DNA of 64,000 nt from JAATGI01 sp036510675. Its GTDB lineage: Bacteria > Pseudomonadota > Alphaproteobacteria > ATCC43930 > CGMCC-115725. The DNA is taken from the NCBI GenBank assembly GCA_036510675.1, contig DATCDN010000071.1, positions 1-64,000 on the forward strand, written 5' to 3'. This document shows, piece by piece, positions 42,396 to 48,885 of the stretch. The notes beneath the pieces were generated by a model. That model was not told the DNA's origin. It did no database searches and saw nothing but the letters and a program-made list of their open reading frames with translations. The position numbers and the translations under genes were made by a program. Each line of letters opens with the position of its first letter. Position 1 is the first letter of the stretch.

Positions 42396-42844
42396 GGCTG
42401 CACCGTCGGCTGGGTGTCGGCGGAAGGGAGGCGCGGCGGCGCGCCAAAGGGCGTGAGTTCAGCCAGCGAGATCGCCGACAGCGCCGCCCCGACGACGCGG
42501 TTGATGCGTTGCCAATGGGGCCGGGTCGAACAGAATTCGGCGCGTGCGCATTCCGGCAGGTGGCTAGTGCATTGGGTCGGTGCCATGATTCCGTCAATCG
42601 CCTGAATGATATCGGACAATGGAATAGCGCTCGCCGGCCGCGCCAGGCGATAGCCGCCCGTCGCGCCGCGCGCGCCGGTGACAATGCCGGCATGGGCCAG
42701 CGTTTTCAGGACCTTGGCGACGGTGGCGCGCGGCAGCCTGGTCTCGGCGGCAAGCCCCGCAGCGGTCATCTGTCGCTCCGGCGCCAGCGCCATATGGGTG
42801 GCGACGATGACGGCGTAGTCCGCGAGTTTGCTGAGGATGATCAT
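42392..42844 (-). CDS. Rrf2-family SUF operon regulator
   Basis: This 150-residue winged-helix protein starts MIILSKLADYAVIV, the mark of the SUF-associated Rrf2 regulators. The recognition region is LPRATVAKVLKTLAHAGIVTGARGATGGYRLARP. Three cysteines, Cys92, Cys99 and Cys105, have the spacing of [2Fe-2S] or [4Fe-4S] ligands in IscR and RirA. It probably senses Fe-S status and represses its own operon. I chose the ATG at 42844. Its stop overlaps sufB. I found no certain operator upstream. Confidence 0.9.
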   Translation of the reverse strand: MIILSKLADYAVIVATHMALAPERQMTAAGLAAETRLPRATVAKVLKTLAHAGIVTGARGATGGYRLARPASAIPLSDIIQAIDGIMAPTQCTSHLPECARAEFCSTRPHWQRINRVVGAALSAISLAELTPFGAPPRLPSADTQPTVQP

Positions 42845-43002
42845 GCCTAACCCATGGAAATTGCCCACACATCCGTCCGGAACAGCAAATGGGACTGGTG
42901 CGGTACGGATTAGGTTGGGACTTAAATCACAGGTTCAAGCCATCCGCCAGCGATTTCCCAGAATCTTGTCGCTAAATCTCACGGCGATTCGGGGCGACAG
43001 TC

Positions 43003-43338
43003 TCATTTCGGCTGCACGGTCTGGTCGCCGCCCGGCGTCCCTGGCGGCGCGATCACCGCTTTGTTAGTTGTTTCCGTCGGCGGCGGCATGACCACGCTAT
43101 GATCGCCCGTCGGCGGCGGACGGATGACGCCGTTCGATTCGGACAGCTTCTTGCTGGGCGAGGCGTTGGACGCCGCCGTATTGCCGCTGTCGGAGCGATT
43201 GGGTGTCGTGGGGCTGTTGAGCTGATCGGCCACCATGAAGCGACCGAGCCGCGGCGCCGCGATGGCGCTGTTGGCTTGGGTCGCGACCACGCCGGCGGCC
43301 AAGGCTATAATCAGGACGGCGAGGGATAGATTTTTCAC
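43003..43338 (-). CDS. small secreted proline-rich protein
   Basis: I do not recognise a named family. The 111-residue product has a signal peptide (NLSLAVLIIALAAGVVATQANSAIA) and a low-complexity mature part with three related units, VIRPPPTGDHS, VVMPPPTETTN and VIAPPGTPGGD, ending VQPK. The GTG at 43338 is well supported by AGGAGG seven bases upstream. It is divergent from an OmpR-type response regulator across a gap with a 15-base perfect palindrome. It may be a target or periplasmic accessory of that two-component system. Confidence 0.75.
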   Translation of the reverse strand: MKNLSLAVLIIALAAGVVATQANSAIAAPRLGRFMVADQLNSPTTPNRSDSGNTAASNASPSKKLSESNGVIRPPPTGDHSVVMPPPTETTNKAVIAPPGTPGGDQTVQPK

Positions 43339-43379
43339 GGGCGACCTCCTTCGGTTCGGTGGAGCCCTCTTGAAAATCA

Positions 43380-43394
43380 ACCCTGTAACAGGGT
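43380..43394. promoter_or_regulatory. palindrome in the divergent promoter region of the two-component system
   Basis: ACCCTGT-A-ACAGGGT is a perfect inverted repeat with a one-base centre. It lies 42 bases from the secreted-protein start and 66 bases from the response-regulator start. It is a natural operator candidate for a dimeric regulator, though OmpR-type regulators more often bind direct repeats. Confidence 0.45.
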
Positions 43395-43459
43395 GAAAGT
43401 TCCCCTATGCGTTTAGTGCCGGGCGTGGAACCATCCCGGACCGAAGGGGTAGACGTCGC

Positions 43460-44134
43460 ATGAAATTGCTCGTCATCGAGGATGACCGCGAGGCCGCTTC
43501 CTATCTGGTGAAGGGCCTCACCGAAAGCGGTTACGTCGTCGATCACGCCGCGGAGGGGAAAGCGGGGCTGTTCCTCGCCATTTCCGGCCGATATGACGCG
43601 CTGATCGTGGATCGGATGCTGCCCGGCATGGACGGGCTGTCGCTGATCGCCGCCCTGCGCGCGGCCGAGATCACCGTGCCGACGCTGATCCTCAGCGCGC
43701 TGGGCGCTGTCGACGACCGGGTCAAGGGATTGCGCGCCGGTGGCGACGACTATCTGGTGAAGCCATTCGCCTTCGCCGAATTGCAGGCGCGGATCGAGGT
43801 GCTGTTGCGGCGCGGGGGCGCGCCGCTCGCCACTACCCGGCTCAAAGTCGGCGATCTGGAGATGGATTTACTGGCGCGCCGCATCACGCGCGCTGGCAGG
43901 GAAATCGATTTGTTGCCGCGCGAATTCCGACTGCTCGAATTTCTGATGCGTCACGCGAGCCAGGTCGTCACCCGCACCATGCTGCTGGAAAGCGTCTGGG
44001 ATTATCATTTCGACCCTCAGACCAACGTCATCGATGTCCATATCAGCCGCCTGCGCCACAAGATCGATAAGGGCTTCGAGCATCCGCTTTTGCAGACGGT
44101 CCGGGGCGTCGGCTATTGTCTGCGCCCGCAATAG
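43460..44134 (+). CDS. OmpR-family response regulator
   Basis: The 224 residues form an N-terminal receiver domain with the phosphoacceptor Asp51 (LIVDRMLP), acidic pocket IEDDRE near 6-11, and Lys in LVKPF near 100-104, followed by a winged-helix DNA-binding domain (about 130-222). It resembles QseB/PmrA/CzcR regulators paired with metal or envelope sensors. The kinase gene follows after 15 bases. Confidence 0.94.
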   Translation: MKLLVIEDDREAASYLVKGLTESGYVVDHAAEGKAGLFLAISGRYDALIVDRMLPGMDGLSLIAALRAAEITVPTLILSALGAVDDRVKGLRAGGDDYLVKPFAFAELQARIEVLLRRGGAPLATTRLKVGDLEMDLLARRITRAGREIDLLPREFRLLEFLMRHASQVVTRTMLLESVWDYHFDPQTNVIDVHISRLRHKIDKGFEHPLLQTVRGVGYCLRPQ

Positions 44135-44149
44135 GCCCCGCGATAGCCG

Positions 44150-45592
44150 ATGATCTGGGACGCCCGCCGCGACATGTTCCGCCTGCTGCGCACCAACGCG
44201 TTTCGCCTGGCGGCGCTTTATATGGCGCTGTTCGCGGCCTCGGTGCTGACGCTGTTGATCTTCATCTATTTCTCCACCGCCAACTTCGTCGAGAGTCAGA
44301 CCGAGGAGACGATCGGCGCCGAGATCACCGGCCTGCAGGAGCAATATCGCGATCACGGGTTGCTCGGGCTGATCGAGACGGTCAATTCCCGCACCAATGC
44401 CGAGCGCGGCGAGCCGACCCTGTACCTGCTGGCCGACCCGCGCCTCCATCGCATCGCCGGCAATCTCTCGGGCTGGCCGCAGACCGTGCCGATCAAGCCG
44501 GGCTGGGTGCACTTTAACGTCGAGCTGACACGCGGCGGCAATCAGGTGACCTATGACGCGCTGGCGTCGGTGCTGGTGCTGAATGGCGATTACCGGCTGC
44601 TGGTCGGCCGCGACCTACGGGACGCCGTCGTGTTCCGTCGCCGGGTGGAGCAGACGCTGTTTTCGGCGGCGCTGCTGACCCTGGCGCTGGGCGTGATCGG
44701 CGGCCTGTTCATGACGCGCAACGTGTTGCGACGGATCGAGGCGGTGAACCGCACCAGCGCCAGCATCATCCAGGGCGATTTTTCCGAACGCGTGCCGGTG
44801 ACCGGCAGCGGCGACGAATTCGACCAACTCGCCCACAACCTCAATGCGATGCTGGACCAGATCGAGCGGCTGATGGCCGGCATGCGCCAGGTCACCGACA
44901 ATATCGCGCATGATTTGCGCACGCCACTCTCGCGCTTGCGCGCGCGCCTGGAGGTCACGCTGCTGGAGCGTCCCGACGCCAATCGCTATGCCGAGGCGCT
45001 GGCCGAGACCATCGCCGAGACCGACCAGCTTCTGGGCACGTTCAACGCGCTCCTCGGCATCGCCGAGGCGGAAGCCGGCACCCGCCGCGACAATCTGGCG
45101 CCGGTGAAACTGGACGAGATCGCGCGCTCCGTCGCCGACCTCTATGAGCCGGTGGCGGAGGAGAAAGGCCTGGCGCTGACCCTCGACATCGCGGCGCCGA
45201 TGCCGGCGCGCGGCGATCGCCACCTGCTGTCCCAGGCCATCGCCAATCTCTTGGACAATGCGCTGAAATATACGCCGAGCGGTACGGTCACGCTAAGCGT
45301 GCGCCGGGTCGGCGATGAGACGCACGGCGGCCAGATTCATGTCGAGATCGCGGATACCGGACCGGGGGTCCCGCCCGAGCGCCGCGAGCAAGTGTTCGAT
45401 CGCTTTTTCCGGCTCGAAAACAGTCGCAGCACGCCTGGCAACGGCCTCGGGCTCAGCCTCGTCCGCGCGGTCGCGAAGCTCCACGGCGGCGAGGTTCGGC
45501 TCGAGGACAACCGGCCGGGTCTGCGGGCGGTGATGATTTTGCCGGCGGCGCCGGAGCGGGCGGCGGCATCGCCCGCCCGCACGCCGGCGTGA
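44150..45592 (+). CDS. sensor histidine kinase
   Basis: The 480-residue inner-membrane kinase has a helix near 20-42, a periplasmic domain (about 43-170), a second helix near 172-195, HAMP, the phosphoacceptor His254 in NIAHDLRTPLSRL, and an ATPase domain with NLLDNALKYTP, IADTGPGVPP and GNGLGLSLVRAV. It should phosphorylate the upstream regulator. The periplasmic signal is unknown. It ends one base before a convergent small gene. Confidence 0.94.
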   Translation: MIWDARRDMFRLLRTNAFRLAALYMALFAASVLTLLIFIYFSTANFVESQTEETIGAEITGLQEQYRDHGLLGLIETVNSRTNAERGEPTLYLLADPRLHRIAGNLSGWPQTVPIKPGWVHFNVELTRGGNQVTYDALASVLVLNGDYRLLVGRDLRDAVVFRRRVEQTLFSAALLTLALGVIGGLFMTRNVLRRIEAVNRTSASIIQGDFSERVPVTGSGDEFDQLAHNLNAMLDQIERLMAGMRQVTDNIAHDLRTPLSRLRARLEVTLLERPDANRYAEALAETIAETDQLLGTFNALLGIAEAEAGTRRDNLAPVKLDEIARSVADLYEPVAEEKGLALTLDIAAPMPARGDRHLLSQAIANLLDNALKYTPSGTVTLSVRRVGDETHGGQIHVEIADTGPGVPPERREQVFDRFFRLENSRSTPGNGLGLSLVRAVAKLHGGEVRLEDNRPGLRAVMILPAAPERAAASPARTPA

Positions 45593-45775
45593 TCAGGCGC
45601 GGTCGCGCCACTCCCGCTGTTCGGGGGCATGCTGGAGCCGCTCGGCCGTCTCCGTCACCAGGGCGCGCAGATCGCCGATGCACAGGCCCGCGCTGCGCAT
45701 TACCGGCACCATGAGTTCGTCGTGCAGCAGTTCATCGATGCTGGGCTCGACGCCGGCGGATTTCCAATTGCGCAT
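45593..45775 (-). CDS. small conserved-type hypothetical protein
   Basis: This is a 60-residue cytosolic protein reading MRNWKSAGVEPSIDELLHDELM...VMRSAGLCIGDLRALVTETAERL. The pattern resembles short alphaproteobacterial proteins with PSIDELLxDxxxxxVMxxxG, whose function is unknown to me. The ATG at 45775 has a GAGGGAGAG site upstream. It abuts the kinase gene tail to tail. Confidence 0.6.
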   Translation of the reverse strand: MRNWKSAGVEPSIDELLHDELMVPVMRSAGLCIGDLRALVTETAERLQHAPEQREWRDRA

Positions 45776-45862
45776 GCTGCTCTCCCTCACTTGGGTTCGA
45801 AGGAGAGTATGGGCGGTTACCATGTCGATAGTGTGGCAGGGACCAGAAAAAATTTCCCGAGC

Positions 45863-46168
45863 CTAGCTCGCCTTCTTGCGGGCGCGGGTGCTTGCCGCCT
45901 TCTTCGCCGACGCCGAGCGCGCGGCCGCCGGCCGAGCCGCCGCCTTCGCGCCGCCGATCCGGCCGCCCTTTTTCGCCGGCGCCTTGTTGATGCGCTTGCC
46001 GACGCCCGACCCCGATTTCTTGCCGCCACCCGACATCTTGTTGACCGTCGCCCAGGCGCGGCGTTCGGATTCCTTTTCACCGACGCCGCGCTTCTCGTAG
46101 CCCGCTTCGATGTCGCGCGCCTGACGCTTTTGCTTGTCGGTGTAACTTGCCTTACTGCCGCGAGGCAT
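45863..46168 (-). CDS. small basic protein annotated as plasmid-stabilization type
   Basis: The 101 residues start MPRGSKASYTDKQKRQARDIEAGYEKRG and include SERRAWATVNK, the core of a small family often labelled plasmid stabilization protein. The second half (about 50-101) is a Lys/Ala/Arg-rich tail like histone H1, so it may bind nucleic acid. The label comes from homologues and no stabilization role is shown. Its GC-rich tail is low complexity. Confidence 0.7.
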   Translation of the reverse strand: MPRGSKASYTDKQKRQARDIEAGYEKRGVGEKESERRAWATVNKMSGGGKKSGSGVGKRINKAPAKKGGRIGGAKAAARPAAARSASAKKAASTRARKKAS

Positions 46169-46231
46169 GGCCCTCTCCTTCCAATCCCTATCAACCGGGG
46201 AACGTGGGAGAGCGGCGTGCCGTTCCGCGGC

Positions 46232-46543
46232 TCAGGCCGGCGACAGGATGTGGATCACGCGGCTCGCCAGCAGCTCGCGGGTCTTCGCGCCATAGGCGGC
46301 CATGTGCGGCGACGCGCCATGCGCCTTCAGCGCCTCGGGGCTTTCCCACTTCTCGACCACGACGAACGTGTCGGCGCCGAATTGGGTCTGCATCTTGCCG
46401 AAGCCGGCATCGGCATCGATCGCCGCGCCGTATTCGATGCAGCCTTGCTCGGCGTGAACCGCCGGCACGTTGGCGTTGAACGCCGCCAGCGCGGTATCCC
46501 GCTGGCCGGGCTTGGTGGTGATGATCGCGACGACGTGAATCAT
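46232..46543 (-). CDS. antibiotic biosynthesis monooxygenase (ABM) domain protein
   Basis: The 103-residue ferredoxin-like protein has the YgiN/ABM pattern: VVAIITTKPGQRD, GCIEYG, then FVVVEKWESPEALKAHGASPHM. Such small cofactor-free enzymes oxidise quinols or related aromatics. Its ATG overlaps the stop of the FAD monooxygenase, so they are translated together and may act in sequence. Confidence 0.88.
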   Translation of the reverse strand: MIHVVAIITTKPGQRDTALAAFNANVPAVHAEQGCIEYGAAIDADAGFGKMQTQFGADTFVVVEKWESPEALKAHGASPHMAAYGAKTRELLASRVIHILSPA

Positions 46544-47790
46544 GATGGTTCCTCCTCGTTGATTAAGGCCGGGCCGAGCGCGAAGCCGGCGGCCTGTTTG
46601 TAATTGTCGGACAAGGCGCGCAACTGGTCCTGCGTGATGTATTTGTCGAGATCGTCGAACGGCCGGTCGCCGACCAGTTCCTCGACCTTGATGTTGATGA
46701 TATCGGGCGGCGTCGCGCGATTGGTCAGCACGACCTTATTGGCGGCGGGCAGTCGCACGGCCTCATAGGCGATAAGCGCCGCCGTCACGCTGCCCTCCGC
46801 GGCGAGGGAATCGGCTAGCGTCCGGGCATCGATGGCGCCCTGTGCCGCGCCGTTGGAGCCGCGCGGGTACATTGGATGGGCGGCATCGCCGGCCAGCGCG
46901 ACCCGGCCGAATACCCAGCGCGCCACCGGGTCCTTATCGACCATCGGATATTCGAGGATCATCTCGGCATCGCGGATCATGCCCGCGACATCGAGCCAGT
47001 CGAACGTCCAGTCTTGGTAGATCGCGATGAAATCGTCGATCTTGCCCGGCTCGTTCCAATCGTTCTTCTTGTTGGCCCGATTCTGTTCGATCTCGGCCAT
47101 CCAGTTGATGAGCTGGTTGCCGGCACCATCGACATGATCGACGATCGGATAGATCACCATCTTTCCGGTCTTGATCGAGCCCACCCGCATATAGGATTTG
47201 CCCGTGAGAATCGGCTTGCGCCGGGTGACGCCGCGCCAGGTATTAATGCCGCCGAAGGCGATCCGATCGTCGGGATAGAGATGCTTGCGAATCGCCGAAT
47301 TGATGCCGTCGCACGCGATCAACGCGTCGGCACGGAAATCCGCGAGCCGTTCCCCCGCCGCGTTCTCGAAATGCACGCTGACGCCATCCGCATCCTGCTC
47401 GAACCCGATGCAGCGATGATCGAGCCGGATCTCATCCCTCCCCAGGCGCCGCCGCGCCGCGTCGAGCAAGGTCAGATGCAGCCGGCCGCGATGCGTGCCG
47501 ATTTCGGGAAAGGCGTACCCCGCATAACGCCCGCGCGGCTCCTTATAGATGAGCTGGCCGAAGCGGTTGAAGAAACAGCTTTCGAGATTGACGATGCCGT
47601 ACCGCTCCAGCTCGGCGCCGATGCCGAGCTCGGTGAATTCGCGCATGGCATGGGGCAGCAGCGTGATGCCGACGCCGATCTCCTTCACCGCCGCCACCCG
47701 CTCGAACACCGTGCAGGCGATACCGCGCTGGGCGAGGTTGAGCGCCAGCGCCAGCCCGGTGATGCCGCCGCCCGCGATGGCTACCCGCAT
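46540..47790 (-). CDS. FAD-dependent aromatic monooxygenase (PhzS/salicylate-hydroxylase type)
   Basis: The 416-residue group A flavoprotein monooxygenase has the Rossmann motif IAGGGITGLALALNL at 4-18, the DG-like ACDGINSAIR segment near 160-170, and the second FAD motif VALAGDAAHPMYPRGSNG. The last block resembles PhzS-like flavin oxidoreductases. It should hydroxylate an aromatic acid using NAD(P)H and O2. I chose the ATG at 47790 at the Rossmann strand. It lies seven bases after the GST stop. Confidence 0.88.
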   Translation of the reverse strand: MRVAIAGGGITGLALALNLAQRGIACTVFERVAAVKEIGVGITLLPHAMREFTELGIGAELERYGIVNLESCFFNRFGQLIYKEPRGRYAGYAFPEIGTHRGRLHLTLLDAARRRLGRDEIRLDHRCIGFEQDADGVSVHFENAAGERLADFRADALIACDGINSAIRKHLYPDDRIAFGGINTWRGVTRRKPILTGKSYMRVGSIKTGKMVIYPIVDHVDGAGNQLINWMAEIEQNRANKKNDWNEPGKIDDFIAIYQDWTFDWLDVAGMIRDAEMILEYPMVDKDPVARWVFGRVALAGDAAHPMYPRGSNGAAQGAIDARTLADSLAAEGSVTAALIAYEAVRLPAANKVVLTNRATPPDIINIKVEELVGDRPFDDLDKYITQDQLRALSDNYKQAAGFALGPALINEEEPS

Positions 47791-47797
47791 GCGGCGC

Positions 47798-48505
47798 TCA
47801 GCCCGGGCGCTTCGGGATGTCGAGGCCGCGCTGGACCGCCGGCCGCGCCAAGCCGCGCTCCAGCCAGCCCGGGACATGCTTCAGCGTGCTCCATTCGACC
47901 AGTTCGCCGGCGCCGTAGAAGCCGTTGATGGCGCGCACCCAGCCGAACATCGAAATGTCGGCGATGGTGTATTCGTCGCCCATGACCCACGGCCCGCCAG
48001 CCAGCCGCTTGTCGAGCACGTTGAGCACGCGCTTCGTTTCGTTGACGAAGCGTTGCAGCGGCCGCTTATCCTCGATGTCCTTGCCGGCGAATTTATGGAA
48101 AAAGCCGACTTGGCCGAAGATCGGCCCAATCCCCGCCATCTGGAAGAATACCCATTCCATGGTCTCGTAGCGCTTCGCCGGGTCTTTCGACATCAGCTTG
48201 CCAGTCTTTTCGGCGAGATAGATCAGGATCGCGCCGGACTCGAAGAGGCCGATGGGCTTGCCACCCGGACCGTCGGGATCGACGATCGCCGGAATCTTGC
48301 CATTGGGATTCAGCGCCTCGAACTCCGGCGTGAAGGTCTCGTTCTTCATGATGTTGACGGCATGCGCCTCATAAGGCAGTCCGATCTCTTCCAGCGCGAT
48401 CGAGACCTTGACGCCGTTCGGTGTTGGAAACGAATAAAGCTGCAAGCGGTCCGGGTGCTCGGCAGGCCAGCGCTTGACAATCGGAAAGGCGGACAGATCG
48501 GACAT
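47798..48505 (-). CDS. glutathione S-transferase, YghU/nu-like
   Basis: The 235 residues have a thioredoxin-like N-domain (LQLYSFPTPNGVKVSIALEEIGLPYEAH near 20-48, LNPNGKIPAIVD, LFESGAILIYLAEK) and an all-helical C-domain with YTIADISMFGWV. I chose the ATG at 48505 (MSDLSAFP). First in an operon with the FAD and ABM monooxygenases, it may detoxify or open an aromatic product with glutathione. Confidence 0.92.
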   Translation of the reverse strand: MSDLSAFPIVKRWPAEHPDRLQLYSFPTPNGVKVSIALEEIGLPYEAHAVNIMKNETFTPEFEALNPNGKIPAIVDPDGPGGKPIGLFESGAILIYLAEKTGKLMSKDPAKRYETMEWVFFQMAGIGPIFGQVGFFHKFAGKDIEDKRPLQRFVNETKRVLNVLDKRLAGGPWVMGDEYTIADISMFGWVRAINGFYGAGELVEWSTLKHVPGWLERGLARPAVQRGLDIPKRPG

Positions 48506-48534
48506 CGACGGCTCCTGATTTCGCGTTCCGTCGT

Positions 48535-48563
48535 CCCTCTCCCGCCCGGCGGGGAAAGGAGGG
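48535..48563. repeat. REP-like CCCTCTCCCGC hairpin
   Basis: CCCTCTCCCGCC...GGCGGGG...GGAGGG forms an imperfect hairpin just upstream of the GST start. It shares its CCCTCTCC arm with 48621-48647 and 52690-52725. Confidence 0.5.
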
Positions 48564-48620
48564 GCGCCCATCGCGCGCGCAATGGGGCCTGGGGCGGAAC
48601 GCTGTTCCCGGCGGCACCCT

Positions 48621-48647
48621 ACCCTCTCCATCGCAAGCGGGGGAGAG
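48621..48647. repeat. REP-like CCTCTCC/GGAGAGG hairpin
   Basis: CCTCTCC (48622-48628) pairs with GGAGAGG (48641-48647) around ATCGCAAGCGGG. This is the second of three related hairpins in the region. Confidence 0.55.
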
Positions 48648-48779
48648 GAATTCTAAGGGCGCTGGCGCGCCGGATAAATCCCGTACCGACGGGGGAAAAT
48701 CGACCGACGCCGCGGCCCGCGCCGTTGCAAGCGAAAAATGACAAGAACGCTACATATAGAAATAAATTCCAAGGAGGCA

Positions 48780-48826
48780 CAAAATCTAGTTGACGGGTCG
48801 GTCTCGTCGGCCTCAACATCTTGCGT
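48780..48826. promoter_or_regulatory. candidate tandem NrdR boxes upstream of nrdJ
   Basis: CAAAATCTAGTTG (48780-48792) and CAACATCTTGCGT (48814-48826) share CAAnATCTwG and lie 34 bases apart start to start. NrdR repressors bind paired AT-rich palindromes about three helical turns apart before ribonucleotide reductase genes. Similarity to alphaproteobacterial NrdR sites is from memory, so this stays tentative. Confidence 0.35.
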
Positions 48827-48885
48827 CTGAACAACGGTCAAACCCCAAGCCGTCGTGGCTAAGGGGCCTTAGTGGGGAATAGCAG

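Larger units (their letters stand above)
48506..48885. other. 380-base gene-free region upstream of nrdJ
   Basis: This divergent intergenic region holds two REP-like hairpins (48535-48563 and 48621-48647), a perfect AAGGAGG (48771-48777) with no start codon at normal distance, and two CAAnATCTwG sites (48780-48792 and 48814-48826). I saw no cobalamin-riboswitch features. Confidence 0.6.

Noticed and set aside
48738..48830. 30-codon ATG leader frame upstream of nrdJ
   Set aside because: No ribosome site precedes its ATG; the AAGGAGG lies inside it. Could be revisited with ribosome profiling.
48506..48885. Cobalamin riboswitch upstream of the B12-dependent reductase
   Set aside because: I could not find a B12-box-like conserved core or the surrounding stems in the leader.
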